A stretch of 64,000 nucleotides of DNA, taken from positions 4,006,501 through 4,070,500 of the forward strand of contig NZ_CP140155.1 in assembly GCF_034479375.1 (NCBI RefSeq). Direction: 5' to 3'. Positions within the stretch are counted from its first letter, which is position 1, and each line of letters begins with the position of its first letter. Positions 15,449 to 25,426 of the stretch are shown here, piece after piece. Source of the stretch: Rhodopseudomonas palustris. Its GTDB lineage: Bacteria > Pseudomonadota > Alphaproteobacteria > Rhizobiales > Xanthobacteraceae. The notes beneath the pieces are model-generated. The model saw only the letters and a program-made list of their open reading frames with translations. It made no database searches and was not told the DNA's origin. The position numbers and the translations under genes are program-made.

Positions 15449-16732
15449 TCACGCCACGCAGCTCCGGATATACGGCCGGTTGATCTCCCACAGCTCGTCG
15501 AGAATCTGTTCGGCGGCAATGGCCGAGTTGACCACCGGGTCGATCAGCAGCGCCTGCAGCGCCAGCTCTTTGGACGCGTGCATCGCCGCCTCGACCGCGA
15601 GCTGCTGCACATTCGCCTGCATCGACATCAGCTTGGCGACCGGGTCGGGCAGCGGCCCGAGCGACACCGGATGCACGCCGGCGGCGTCGACCGTCACCGG
15701 CACTTCCACCGCGAGCTCCGCCGGCAGATTCGGGATGACGCCGCGGTTCATCACGATGCCGGATTCGACGAAGCGCTTCTGGTCGTGCAGCATCGCGGCG
15801 ATCACCGCGGCGCCGCGCTCGCCCGACGGCTCGGTCCACCACGCCGGCACCGGCATCGTCCCGGCCAGCACGCCGTCGATCTGCGCGAGGGTTTCGACGC
15901 GGCTGCGTTCGTCGCCGGCGAAATCATAGCCGCGCTCGCCGGCCTCCCAGCCATAGGCCAGATATTCGCCGAGATGATCGTCGCTGCAGGTCAGCCAGTG
16001 GCCGAAGGCACGGTACAGCCGCCGCGTGAAGCGCCACGCGTTCGGATCGAAGCGTTGCTCCGCCTCGCGCAGCCGCGGCGCGAGGTCTTCGCCGGTAAGG
16101 CGATCGCGGATCTGCAGCAGGCACTGGAAGTGATTGAGCCCGGCGCCCCACACCTCGACGCGCTCGCGCGGCAGTCCCATGATATCGGCGACCGCGTCGC
16201 GGCCCATGAAGATGCCGTGACACAGGCCGATGCAGCGCACCTTCGAATAGCGCCCGACCGCCAGCACGATCCGGCTTTCCGGATTGGAGTAGTTGAGGAA
16301 CAGCGCGTCCGGGCACAGCTCCTCGATATCGCGGATGAAATCGAACACCAGCGGCAGCGTCCGCAGCGTGAAGAACAGCCCGCCGGGGCCGCCATTCTCG
16401 CCGAGCGTATGCCGGATGCCGTGCTTCTTCGGCACCTCGAAATCCTGCCTCCACAGCCGGTTGCGATCGATCGCGGTGGCGTTGACGACGAAGCCTGCGC
16501 CGTCCAGCGCGGCGCGGCGGTCGGTGGTCTGTTCGATCACGAAGCCGGCGCCGGTCCGCTCGTTCAGCAGCTTCGCCAGCTCGGTCATGGTGCCGAGTCT
16601 GGCGGCGTCGAGCCCGACCATCACCAGCGTCGCGCCGCGCAGCTCCGGCGTCGCGAACAGGTCGCGCAACATGCTGAGGCCGAATGACGCACTGCTGGCG
16701 CCGAGGAAGACGATCTTGGTCGCTTTCGCCAT
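15449..16732 (-). CDS. Glycoside hydrolase family 4 protein (NAD- and metal-dependent)
   Basis: A 427-residue protein with an N-terminal Rossmann motif ([20 protein letters not shown]), the [12 protein letters not shown] and NYSNPESRI segments, and the metal-ligand CHG motif (GLCHGIFMG, about 172). This pattern is that of GH4 alpha-glucosidases/alpha-galactosidases, which use NAD and Mn2+ in an oxidation-elimination mechanism. The sugar specificity is not evident. It is divergent from a PfkB sugar kinase, and a perfect FNR/FixK-type site lies between them. The nearby glycogen genes make an alpha-glucoside substrate attractive but unproven. Confidence 0.85.
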   Translation of the reverse strand: MAKATKIVFLGASSASFGLSMLRDLFATPELRGATLVMVGLDAARLGTMTELAKLLNERTGAGFVIEQTTDRRAALDGAGFVVNATAIDRNRLWRQDFEVPKKHGIRHTLGENGGPGGLFFTLRTLPLVFDFIRDIEELCPDALFLNYSNPESRIVLAVGRYSKVRCIGLCHGIFMGRDAVADIMGLPRERVEVWGAGLNHFQCLLQIRDRLTGEDLAPRLREAEQRFDPNAWRFTRRLYRAFGHWLTCSDDHLGEYLAYGWEAGERGYDFAGDERSRVETLAQIDGVLAGTMPVPAWWTEPSGERGAAVIAAMLHDQKRFVESGIVMNRGVIPNLPAELAVEVPVTVDAAGVHPVSLGPLPDPVAKLMSMQANVQQLAVEAAMHASKELALQALLIDPVVNSAIAAEQILDELWEINRPYIRSCVA

Positions 16733-16870
16733 GGCCCGATCGATCCCCCTCGGCGATGAGCCGCCAATGGCGGCGCTACCATCGTCATCCGTCCAACGCG
16801 CTGCGCGTTTGAGTCGCGTGCAACCGCCCGCCGTGCAGCAGTAAGAGTGGAGCGCACATCGACGACGCGG

Positions 16871-16888
16871 CGTTGACGTGCGTCAACG
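16871..16888. promoter_or_regulatory. FNR/FixK-type binding site
   Basis: CGTTGACGTGCGTCAACG is a perfect 8-bp-arm palindrome. It contains TTGA-N6-TCAA at 16873-16886, the consensus for FNR/FixK/AadR-type oxygen-responsive regulators. It sits in the 261-base divergent region, 107 bases before pfkB and 140 before the GH4 gene. A start site about 41 bases away on either side would place it at the usual activator position. Confidence 0.6.
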
Positions 16889-16993
16889 GCGTTCGCTGCC
16901 AGCCGCGTGACATTGCGACGTCTGCCCGACGTCCCGTCGGGGCGTCCGCTCGTCCGTCGATTCCCCGCAAGCCAGCACTGGAGACCTTCCGCG

Positions 16994-17932
16994 ATGGTCG
17001 AACTCGTGACCCTCACGCCCAATCCCGCCATCGACCTGTCGACCTCGGTCGCCCGCATGGTGCCGAGCCGCAAGCTGCGCTGCGCGGCGCAGCAGCGCGA
17101 TCCCGGCGGCGGCGGCATCAATGTGGCGCGGGTGGTGAAGCGGTTCGGCGGCGACGTCGAGGCGATTTATCCGGCCGGCGGCTTCACCGGCCGGCTGCTG
17201 CGCTCGCTGCTCGACCGCGAGCAGATCCCGAGCCGCATCATCGAGGCTGTGGCCGAGACCCGCGAGGATTTCTCGGTTACGGAATCCGAAACCGGCGAGC
17301 AGTTCCGCTTCGTGCTGCCGGGCGAGGCATTGGCCGAGGGCGAATGGCGCGGGCTGCTGGAAATTCTCGGCGGAACCGACCCGGCGCCGAAGATCGTGGT
17401 CGGCTCGGGCAGCCTGCCGCCGGGCGTGCCGCATGATTTCTACGCCCAGGCCGCCGCGGTGGCGAAGCGGATCGGCGCCAAGTTCTTTCTCGACACCTCG
17501 GGCGACCAGCTCGTCGCCGCGCTCGACCACGGCGTCACGCTGATCAAGCCTAACCTGCGCGAGATGCAGGAGCTGGCCGGCCGGCCGCTCGCCAACGAGC
17601 ACGACTGGATCGCCGCCGCACGCGAGCCGATCGCGGCCGGCAAGGTCGAGATCGTCGCTCTGTCGCTCGGCCATCTCGGCGCGCTGCTGGTGACGAAGGA
17701 CAAGGCGCTGCGCTCGCCGGCGCTGCCGGTCGCGCAGGTCTCCACCGTCGGCGCCGGCGACAGTTTCCTCGGCGCGATCGCCTTCAGCCTGGCGCAGGGG
17801 CGGCCGATCGAGGACGCATTCCGGCTGGCACTCGCCGCCGGCTCCGCCTCGCTCACCATGCACGGCACCGAATTGTGCCGCCCGGCCGATGTCGAACGGC
17901 TGAGCGCCGAAGTCGTGATCCTGCCGCTGTAG
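16994..17932 (+). CDS. pfkB: PfkB-family sugar-phosphate kinase (hexose kinase / phosphofructokinase type)
   Basis: A 312-residue ribokinase-superfamily enzyme. The N-terminal PfkB signature (TPNPAIDLS; GGGGINVARVVKRFGG) and the C-terminal ATP/catalytic motif STVGAGDSFLGAIAFSLAQG near 250 are intact, with the catalytic Asp in GAGDS. This subfamily includes Pfk-2 and 1-phosphofructokinase; the start LTPNPAIDLS favours the Pfk-2/FruK group. The start is the ATG at 16994, since the upstream in-frame region has no ribosome site. It is followed by fdhF and glgCA on the same strand. Confidence 0.85.
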   Translation: MVELVTLTPNPAIDLSTSVARMVPSRKLRCAAQQRDPGGGGINVARVVKRFGGDVEAIYPAGGFTGRLLRSLLDREQIPSRIIEAVAETREDFSVTESETGEQFRFVLPGEALAEGEWRGLLEILGGTDPAPKIVVGSGSLPPGVPHDFYAQAAAVAKRIGAKFFLDTSGDQLVAALDHGVTLIKPNLREMQELAGRPLANEHDWIAAAREPIAAGKVEIVALSLGHLGALLVTKDKALRSPALPVAQVSTVGAGDSFLGAIAFSLAQGRPIEDAFRLALAAGSASLTMHGTELCRPADVERLSAEVVILPL

Positions 17933-18042
17933 AGTCCGCCGGCGCTCACATTGCGCGGAGCGGCGACGGCCGCTCCGGAACCGTTGTGGGGACGGCCGGT
18001 TGTGTTCCGCGACGCCGCATTGCGCGTCGCGAGGAGCGCGGC

Positions 18043-20379
18043 ATGGCCCAGGACGATACTCAGCTCGATACTCAGGTCGACACCCGAATCCACGAAGCCG
18101 ACCTCCCCGACTCCGAGCGGACCGTCGAATATGACGGCCCGGCCGGCGGCTGGGGCTCGCTGCAGGGCATCGCCAGCATCTTCGGCAAGGAATGGAATAC
18201 GCCGACGGCGATCGAAACGCTGATGCGCCAGAACAAGCCGAAAGGCTTCATGTGCGTGTCGTGCTCCTGGGCCAAGCCGGCCGATCACCACACTTTCGAG
18301 TTCTGCGAGAACGGCGCCAAGGCGACGCTGTGGGAATTGACCAGCAAGCGCTGCACGCCGGAGTTCTTCGCCGAGCACAGCGTCACCGAGCTGCGCGGCT
18401 GGGCCGATTACGACCTCGAGATGCAGGGCCGGCTGACCGAGCCGATGCGCTACGATTCCGCGACCGATCACTACGTGCCGTGTTCGTGGGACGAGGCGTT
18501 TCAGGGCATCGCCGAGCATCTGCGCTCGATCGATCCGAAATCGGCCGTGTTCTACGCCTCCGGCCGCGCCAGCCTGGAGACGTCATATCTCTACGCGCTG
18601 TTCGCCCGGCTGTACGGCAACAACAATCTGCCCGACAGCTCCAACATGTGCCACGAGACCACCTCGGTGGCGCTGACGAAGCTGATCGGCGTCGGCGTCG
18701 GCACCGTGGTGTTCGACGATCTGTCGAAATGCGACGCGATGTTTTTCTTCGGCCAGAATCCCGGCACCAACAGCCCGCGCTTTCTGCATCCGCTGCAGGA
18801 AGCCGCCAAGCGCGGCGTGCCGATCGTGACGTTCAACCCGGTGCGCGAGCGGGCGCTGGAGAGCTTCGTCAATCCGCAGAGCCCGACCCAGATGCTGACC
18901 GGCAGCGAAACCCCGATCTCGTGCCAGTACCACCAGCTCAAGGTCGGCGGCGACATCGCGGCGCTGACCGGGATGTGCAAGCACGTGTTCGCGGCCGACG
19001 ACGCCGCGAAGGCGAGCGGCGCCAGGCGCGTGCTCGACGTCGACTTCATCGAAGCCCACACCCACGGGCTCGACGTCTTCAAAGCCAAGGTGCGCGCCAC
19101 CTCGTGGCAGCAGATCGAAGCCGAATCGGGGCTGACCCGCGCGGCGATCGAAGCCGCCGCCGACGTCTATGTGAAGGCCGAGCGCGTCATCGGCGTCTAC
19201 GGCATGGGCCTGACCCAGCACGTCCACGGCTTCGACAACATCGCGATGCTGCTCAATCTGCTGTTGCTGCGCGGCAATATCGGCCGCGAGGGCGCCGGCA
19301 TCTCGCCGGTGCGCGGCCATTCCAACGTGCAGGGCCAGCGCACCGTCGGCATCGCCGAAAAGCCCGAGCTGGTGCCGCTCGACAAGATGGCCGAGCAGTT
19401 CGGATTCTCACCGCCGCGCGACAAGGGCATGAACACGGTCGAGGCGTGCCACGGCCTGCTCGAGGGCAAGGTCCACGCCTTCATCGGCCTCGGCGGCAAT
19501 TTCATCCGCGCCATCCCCGATCAAGGCGCGCTGGAGAAGGCCTGGACGCGGATGCAGCTCACCGTGCAGATCGCCACCAAGCTCAACCGCAGCCATCTGG
19601 TCAACGGCCGGTCGGCCTATCTGCTGCCCTGCCTCGGCCGCACCGAGCAGGACATCCAGGCTTCGGGTCCGCAGGCGGTGACGATGGAGGATACGTTCAG
19701 TTGCATCCAGGGCTCGATCGGGCTGCGCACGCCGGCGAGCGAACATCTCATGTCGGAGCTGGCGATCATCGCCGGCATCGCCAAGGCGACGCTGCCGTCG
19801 AACCCGAAGGTGAGGTGGGACGACTGGGTCGGCGATTACGGCCTGGTGCGCGACCTCATCGAGGAAAGCTATCCGGACATGTTCCACGACTTCAACGCGC
19901 GGATGTTCACGCCGGGCGGGTTCTACAAGGGCAACGACGCCCGCGAGCGGATCTGGCAGACCGAAAGCGGCAAGGCCGAATTCACGACTCCGGAGGTGCT
20001 CAACTCGATCGGCTTCGACGACGCGCCGGGGCGCTACCGGCTGCTGACGATGCGCTCCAACGACCAGTTCAACACCACGATCTACGGCATGAGCGACCGG
20101 CTGCGCGGCATCGAGGGACGGCGCGACGTGCTGCTGATCAATCCGGACGACATCGCCCGCCAGGGCCTGCGCGACGGCCAGATGGTCTGGCTGGAGAGCG
20201 ACGCCGAAGACGGCGTCCACCGCGAGGTCGGGCCGCTGAAGGTGACGCCGTTCAGGCTGCCGGACGGCTGCCTCGGCGGTTATTATCCGGAGATGAATCC
20301 CTTGATCGCGCTGACGCATCACGACAAGGAGTCCAAGACGCCGGCGAACAAGTCGGTGCCGGTGCGAATTCGGGCCTGA
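18043..20379 (+). CDS. FdhF/YdeP-family molybdopterin oxidoreductase
   Basis: A 778-residue protein of the formate-dehydrogenase-alpha-like family. An N-terminal Cys pair (MCVSCSW, about 69) is followed by the molybdopterin domains (NMCHETTSVALTKLIG, FFFGQNPGTNSPRFLHPL) and a C-terminal MGD-binding beta-barrel (MRSNDQFNTTIYGMSDR). The length and the lack of the classical four-cysteine N-terminal motif match YdeP-type proteins rather than respiratory formate dehydrogenase, so the substrate and redox partner are unknown. It is cytoplasmic, with no Tat signal. GAGGAG lies 7 bases before the ATG. It is 110 bases after pfkB. Confidence 0.85.
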   Translation: MAQDDTQLDTQVDTRIHEADLPDSERTVEYDGPAGGWGSLQGIASIFGKEWNTPTAIETLMRQNKPKGFMCVSCSWAKPADHHTFEFCENGAKATLWELTSKRCTPEFFAEHSVTELRGWADYDLEMQGRLTEPMRYDSATDHYVPCSWDEAFQGIAEHLRSIDPKSAVFYASGRASLETSYLYALFARLYGNNNLPDSSNMCHETTSVALTKLIGVGVGTVVFDDLSKCDAMFFFGQNPGTNSPRFLHPLQEAAKRGVPIVTFNPVRERALESFVNPQSPTQMLTGSETPISCQYHQLKVGGDIAALTGMCKHVFAADDAAKASGARRVLDVDFIEAHTHGLDVFKAKVRATSWQQIEAESGLTRAAIEAAADVYVKAERVIGVYGMGLTQHVHGFDNIAMLLNLLLLRGNIGREGAGISPVRGHSNVQGQRTVGIAEKPELVPLDKMAEQFGFSPPRDKGMNTVEACHGLLEGKVHAFIGLGGNFIRAIPDQGALEKAWTRMQLTVQIATKLNRSHLVNGRSAYLLPCLGRTEQDIQASGPQAVTMEDTFSCIQGSIGLRTPASEHLMSELAIIAGIAKATLPSNPKVRWDDWVGDYGLVRDLIEESYPDMFHDFNARMFTPGGFYKGNDARERIWQTESGKAEFTTPEVLNSIGFDDAPGRYRLLTMRSNDQFNTTIYGMSDRLRGIEGRRDVLLINPDDIARQGLRDGQMVWLESDAEDGVHREVGPLKVTPFRLPDGCLGGYYPEMNPLIALTHHDKESKTPANKSVPVRIRA

Positions 20380-20663
20380 GCCACGGCATGCAGGCCCGTC
20401 AGGCCGAAGCCTCGCCTCGCGAATCGCCGCATGGAGCGATTCAAAGCAAGTCTTTGCGGCATCGCAAATCATGACATGCGAATTGCAGTACTCGGCAATG
20501 CGACGTCATTTCGCCGCGCCGGCTGTTGCGCCGCGCCATTGCAAGGCTTCACCGCCTCCGCCACACTGCGGCGATGCAATATGGCACGGCTTCACGGGCA
20601 GTCCGGACGCGTCACATCGGCTGAACCGGAACGCCCGTCATCGACGGCACTTTGAGAGGCTTC

Positions 20664-21926
20664 ATGAGTAACGGTGTTACCGCTCCGCTCGCCCGCCACG
20701 CCATGGCCTATGTGCTGGCAGGAGGGCGAGGAAGCCGGCTGATGGAGCTGACCGACCGCCGCGCCAAGCCGGCGGTGTATTTCGGCGGCAAATCGCGGAT
20801 CATCGATTTCGCGCTGTCGAACGCGTTGAATTCCGGCATCCGCCGCATTGCGGTCGCGACGCAATACAAGGCGCACAGCCTGATCCGGCATCTGCAGCGC
20901 GGCTGGAACTTCTTCCGGCCGGAGCGCAACGAGAGCTTCGACATCCTGCCGGCGAGCCAGCGCGTCTCAGACGACATGTGGTACCGAGGAACTGCTGACG
21001 CGGTCTATCAGAACATCGACATCATCGAGAGTTATGATCCGAAGTTCATCGTGCTCCTGGCGGGCGACCACGTCTACAAGATGGACTACGAGAAGATGCT
21101 GCAGCAGCACGTCGACGCGGGCGCCGACGTCACCGTCGGCTGCCTTCAGGTGCCGTGCGCCGAGGCGTCGGGGTTCGGCGTGATGCACGTCAATCCGGAC
21201 GGGGTGATCCACACCTTCCTGGAAAAGCCCGCCGACCCGCCGTCGATTCCCGGCAAGCCCGGCATGTCGCTCGCCAGCATGGGCATCTATGTGTTCGACA
21301 CCAAATTCCTGATCGAGGAACTGAAGCGCGACGCCGCCGACCCGCATTCGTCGCACGATTTCGGCAAGGACATCATCCCCTATCTGGTCGCGAACGCCAA
21401 AGCGGTGGCGCATAATTTCGACAAATCCTGCGTCCGCTCGCACGCCGAGGCCAACAGCTACTGGCGCGACGCCGGCACCGTCGACGCCTATTGGGCGGCC
21501 AATATCGACCTCACCGACATCGTGCCGCAGCTCGATTTGTACGACCGCGAATGGCCGATCTGGACCTATGGGGAGATCACGCCGCCGGCGAAATTCGTCC
21601 ACGACAAGGACGGCCGTCGCGGCGAGGCGGTGTCGTCGCTGGTGTCGGGCGGCTGCATCATTTCGGGCGCGTCGCTGAGGCACACGCTGCTGTTCACCGG
21701 CGTGCGGGCGCATTCCTATTCGCAGGTCGAAGGCGCCGTGATCCTGCCCTATGTGGACATCGCGCGCTCGTGCCGGCTCAAGAACGTGGTGGTCGACGCC
21801 GAAGTGCGGATTCCGCCCGGGCTGGTGGTCGGCGAGGACCCCGAACTCGACGCCAAGCGATTCAGGCGCACCGACAACGGCATCTGCCTGATCACCCAGC
21901 CGATGATCGACAGGCTCGACCAATGA
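20664..21926 (+). CDS. glgC: Glucose-1-phosphate adenylyltransferase
   Basis: A 420-residue ADP-glucose pyrophosphorylase. The nucleotidyl-transferase N-terminus carries [26 protein letters not shown], and [15 protein letters not shown] and SGFGVMHV are present. The C-terminal beta-helix ([20 protein letters not shown]) is the allosteric domain. It makes ADP-glucose for glycogen and is the committed step. The ATG at 20664 has GAGAGG upstream; a TTG 12 bases earlier is less likely. Its stop overlaps the glgA start as ATGA, so the two are translationally coupled. The 284-base gap before it holds no gene I can see and probably carries its promoter. Confidence 0.95.
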   Translation: MSNGVTAPLARHAMAYVLAGGRGSRLMELTDRRAKPAVYFGGKSRIIDFALSNALNSGIRRIAVATQYKAHSLIRHLQRGWNFFRPERNESFDILPASQRVSDDMWYRGTADAVYQNIDIIESYDPKFIVLLAGDHVYKMDYEKMLQQHVDAGADVTVGCLQVPCAEASGFGVMHVNPDGVIHTFLEKPADPPSIPGKPGMSLASMGIYVFDTKFLIEELKRDAADPHSSHDFGKDIIPYLVANAKAVAHNFDKSCVRSHAEANSYWRDAGTVDAYWAANIDLTDIVPQLDLYDREWPIWTYGEITPPAKFVHDKDGRRGEAVSSLVSGGCIISGASLRHTLLFTGVRAHSYSQVEGAVILPYVDIARSCRLKNVVVDAEVRIPPGLVVGEDPELDAKRFRRTDNGICLITQPMIDRLDQ

Positions 21927-23371
21927 GCGCGCTGACGGCGCTGTCGATCGCGTCGGAAATCTTCCCGCTGATCAAGACCGGCGGCCTCGCCGACGTCACC
22001 GGCGCGCTGCCGACGGCGTTGAAGGCGCACGGCATCGCGATGCGCACGCTGGTGCCGGGCTATCCGGCGGTGCTGGGCGGCATCGAGGACCCGCAACAGG
22101 TCCACAGCTTCGCGGATTTCTTCGGCGGCAGCGCGCGGCTGCTGACGGCGCGGTGCGAGGAGCTGGAGCTGCTGGTGCTCGACGCGCCGCATCTCTATGT
22201 CCGCCCCGGCAATCCCTATGTGGGCCCGGACGCGAAGGATTGGCCCGACAACGCATTGCGCTTCGCCGCGCTGGCGCAGGCCGGCGCCTGGATCGGGCAG
22301 GGCCTGCTGCCGGGCTATGCGCCGGACATCCTGCACGCCCACGACTGGCAGACCGGGCTGGTGCCGGCCTATTTGCGCTACAGCGGCCGGCCCGGGCCGA
22401 AATGCGTCTTCACCATCCATAATCTGGCCTATCAGGGCCAGTTTCCTGCCGATCTGCTCGAACGGCTCGGGCTGCCGGAGCGCGCCTTCAGCCTCGACGG
22501 CGTCGAATATTACGGCAGCATCGGCTATCTGAAAGCCGGGCTGCAGCTCGCCGACCGCATCACCACGGTCTCGCCGAGCTACGCGCTCGAAATCCAGGGC
22601 CCGGACGCCGGCATGGGCCTCGAAGGTCTGCTGCGGCTGCGTGCCGGCCGGCTCAGCGGCATCCTCAATGGCATCGATACGGGGGTGTGGGACCCCGCGA
22701 GCGACGAACTGATCCCGGCGACCTACGACGTCGAGACGATCGGCGCGCGCGCCCGCAACAAGCAGGCGCTGCAGGCCCGGTTCGGCCTGCGCAACGAACC
22801 GGACACGCTGCTGTACGGCGTGATCAGCCGGCTGTCCTGGCAGAAGGGCCTCGACATGCTGCTCGAGGTGCTGCCGGGAATGCTGGCGGAGGGCGCGCAA
22901 CTCGCGCTGCTCGGCTCCGGCGACACGCCGCTGGAAGAGGGTTTTCGCACCGCCGCGCTGAAATATCCGGGGCAGGTCGGCGCGGTGATCGGCTATGACG
23001 AAGCGCTGGCGCATCAGATCCAGGCCGGCGCCGACGCGCTGCTGGTGCCGTCGCGGTTCGAGCCCTGCGGCCTGACCCAGCTCTGCGCGCTGCGCTATGG
23101 TGCGGTGCCGGTGGTGGCGCGGGTCGGCGGCCTCGCCGATACGGTGGTGGACGCCAACGAGATGGCGATCGCCACCGGGGTGGCGACCGGCGTTCAGTTC
23201 TCGCCGGTGACCGCCCAGATGCTGGCGAAAGCGCTGACGAAGACCGCCGCGCTCCACGCCGACCACGCCACCTGGCGCAACCTGCAGATCAACGGCATGA
23301 CCACCGACGTGTCGTGGAAGAACCCGGCGCAGCATTACGCCCGGCTGTATCGCGAGCTGATCGACGCCTGA
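21923..23371 (+). CDS. glgA: Glycogen synthase (ADP-glucose type)
   Basis: A 482-residue GT5 glycosyltransferase. The N-terminal [13 protein letters not shown] motif binds ADP-glucose; [27 protein letters not shown] and the C-terminal [18 protein letters not shown] motif with its catalytic Glu are all intact. It extends glycogen chains using the product of glgC, to which it is coupled by a 4-base overlap. No branching enzyme (glgB), debranching enzyme or phosphorylase gene lies in this window, so these must be elsewhere. Confidence 0.95.
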   Translation: MSALTALSIASEIFPLIKTGGLADVTGALPTALKAHGIAMRTLVPGYPAVLGGIEDPQQVHSFADFFGGSARLLTARCEELELLVLDAPHLYVRPGNPYVGPDAKDWPDNALRFAALAQAGAWIGQGLLPGYAPDILHAHDWQTGLVPAYLRYSGRPGPKCVFTIHNLAYQGQFPADLLERLGLPERAFSLDGVEYYGSIGYLKAGLQLADRITTVSPSYALEIQGPDAGMGLEGLLRLRAGRLSGILNGIDTGVWDPASDELIPATYDVETIGARARNKQALQARFGLRNEPDTLLYGVISRLSWQKGLDMLLEVLPGMLAEGAQLALLGSGDTPLEEGFRTAALKYPGQVGAVIGYDEALAHQIQAGADALLVPSRFEPCGLTQLCALRYGAVPVVARVGGLADTVVDANEMAIATGVATGVQFSPVTAQMLAKALTKTAALHADHATWRNLQINGMTTDVSWKNPAQHYARLYRELIDA

Positions 23372-23484
23372 GCAGCGCGCGCTGTCGCCAATCCGACGCA
23401 GTTCTGCGCTCAACTCTCCTGCCGAACAATCGACCGCCTTGTGTGCAGGCTGCGCGTGGCGGCGGTCGTGCCGAAGGAGATGGA

Positions 23485-25026
23485 ATGCCGATGTCGCCTT
23501 GGTCCGCCTGCCGCGTCGCGCTGGCGGCGCTGCTCGTCACAACCGCAACGCTCGCGCCGCTCCACGCGCAGGACGCGTCGCCGCTGGCCGCCGCGCAGGG
23601 CAAGGCCGACACAGGCGGATCGCAAGGCAAACCCGCGCCCTCCGACGCCGAGCAGCACCGGCTGCCCGCCGATTCGACGACCAGGCACACGCTGGCGCTG
23701 CCGGGCCGCAGCCTGTCCTTCACCGCCACCGCCGGCTCGATCCGGCTGTTCAACGACAAGAACGAGCCGCAGGCCGATATCGCCTACACCGCCTATCAGC
23801 TCGACAACACCGAGGCGCGGATGCGGCCGGTGACCTTCCTGTTCAACGGCGGGCCCGGCGCGTCCTCGGCCTGGCTGCAGCTCGGCGCCGCCGGGCCGTG
23901 GCGGCTGCCGATGTTCGGCGATGCCGCGGTCGCCTCGGCGACGCCGGCGCTGCAGCCCAACGCCGAGACCTGGCTCGATGTCACCGATCTGGTCTTCATC
24001 GATCCGGTCGGCACCGGCTACAGCCGCTTCGTCGCCAGCGGCGACGACGTGCGCAAGCAGTTCTATTCGGTCGACGGCGACGTCGCCGCGACCGCGCTGA
24101 CGATCCGGCGCTGGCTGGAGAAGCACGACCGGCTGCTGTCGCCCAAATACGTCGCCGGCGAAAGCTATGGCGGCATCCGCGGCCCGCGCGTGGTGCGCGA
24201 TCTGCAGACCAAGCAGGGCATCGGCGTCAAGGGTCTGATCCTGGTGTCGCCCTTGCTCGACTTCCGCGAATATTCCGGATCGAGCCTGCTGCAATACGTA
24301 GCACGGCTGCCGACCATGGCGGCGGCGGCGCGGCAGCGAAAGGGTCCTGTCACCCGCGCCGATCTCGCCGATGTCGAGAGCTACGCGCGTGGCGAATTCA
24401 TCACCGATCTGATCAAGGGCGAAGCCGATCAGGCCGCGACCCAGCGCCTCGCCGATCGCGTCGCGGCGTTGAGCGGGATCGATCCCGCCGTCAGTCGAAG
24501 GCTCGCCGGCCGGCTCGATACCAGCGAGTTCCAGCGCGAGTTCGACCGCGCCAATGGAAAGGTCACCGGACGGTTCGACGCCTCGGTGCTCGGCCAGGAC
24601 CCGTTCCCGGATTCCAGCGACGCGCAGTTCAGCGACCCGTCGTCGGAATCGCTGATCGCGCCGCTCACCAGCGCCGCGATGGAGCTGACCCGCAACACGC
24701 TGCAATGGCGCCCGAGCGGCTCGTATCATCTGCTCAACGGCGCGGTGTCGCGGCAATGGGATTTCGGCCGCGGCCGCAGCCCGGTGGAATCGCTGACGCA
24801 GCTCCGCGAAATTCTCGCGGTCGACCCGAAGCTGCAGGTGCTGGTGACGCACGGCCTGTTCGACCTCGCCACGCCGTATTTCGGCAGCGTCGTCGCGATC
24901 GATCAATTGCCGCCGTTCGCGTCGAAGCGGATCAAGCTCGTCACCTGGCCCGGCGGCCACATGACCTACGCCCGCGACGACGCACGCAAAGCGCTGCGCA
25001 ACGAAGTCGGAGCGATGATGAAGTAG
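23485..25026 (+). CDS. Secreted S10-family serine carboxypeptidase
   Basis: A 513-residue protein with an N-terminal signal peptide (hydrophobic core VALAALLVTTATLAPL, cleavage after LHAQ or nearby), so it is probably periplasmic. The S10 landmarks are present: FNGGPGASSAWLQLGAAGP (oxyanion region), the nucleophile in GESYGGIRGP, an Asp in GLFDLATPYFG and a His in WPGGHMTYARDD. It removes C-terminal residues from peptides in characterised homologues. The ATG at 23485 has AAGGAG upstream. It lies 113 bases after glgA, probably as a separate unit. Confidence 0.9.
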   Translation: MPMSPWSACRVALAALLVTTATLAPLHAQDASPLAAAQGKADTGGSQGKPAPSDAEQHRLPADSTTRHTLALPGRSLSFTATAGSIRLFNDKNEPQADIAYTAYQLDNTEARMRPVTFLFNGGPGASSAWLQLGAAGPWRLPMFGDAAVASATPALQPNAETWLDVTDLVFIDPVGTGYSRFVASGDDVRKQFYSVDGDVAATALTIRRWLEKHDRLLSPKYVAGESYGGIRGPRVVRDLQTKQGIGVKGLILVSPLLDFREYSGSSLLQYVARLPTMAAAARQRKGPVTRADLADVESYARGEFITDLIKGEADQAATQRLADRVAALSGIDPAVSRRLAGRLDTSEFQREFDRANGKVTGRFDASVLGQDPFPDSSDAQFSDPSSESLIAPLTSAAMELTRNTLQWRPSGSYHLLNGAVSRQWDFGRGRSPVESLTQLREILAVDPKLQVLVTHGLFDLATPYFGSVVAIDQLPPFASKRIKLVTWPGGHMTYARDDARKALRNEVGAMMK

Positions 25027-25082
25027 CAGCGACGATTATTATCAGAGCCGTTACTCCGAGACGCTCGCCACTCACACAGCGC

Positions 25083-25182
25083 CGTCATCCTGAGGAGCTC
25101 GCCCGTTGGGGCGAGCCTCGAAGGATGCGGACCCGCGCGCAAGCCGCGCATCCTTCGAGGCGCGCAACAGCGCGCACCTCAG
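25083..25182. repeat. Palindromic intergenic repeat (family A)
   Basis: CGTCATCCTGAGGAGCTCGC ... GCGCATCCTTCGAGGCGCGC ... CACCTCAG. Together with the family B copy at 25238-25327 it fills most of the 400-base gap between the S10 peptidase and nth. I see no gene there. Confidence 0.85.
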
Positions 25183-25237
25183 AGCCTGACTGAAAATGCA
25201 GGCCGCAACAGCAGTCGTTTTCGCAGTTCATTCACTC

Positions 25238-25327
25238 CGTCATGGCCGGGCTTGTCCCGGCCATCCACGCCTTGCTTGCGGCCTGCGCTGCAGGACGTGG
25301 ATGCCCGGCACAAGGCCGGGCATGACG
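25238..25327. repeat. Palindromic intergenic repeat (family B)
   Basis: CGTCATGGCCGGGCTTGTCC ... GGCACAAGGCCGGGCATGACG. It is the same family as the elements at 6959 and 15335, lying 99 bases upstream (in window coordinates) of the nth stop codon. Confidence 0.85.
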
Positions 25328-25426
25328 AGTTGAAACGAAAGCGCCCGATTTCATTGGCCGCATTTTCGGCCAGGATCTCGGGATGACGGCGTGCGCGCGG
25401 GTCGGCAGCGCACCGAACACGCGGAA

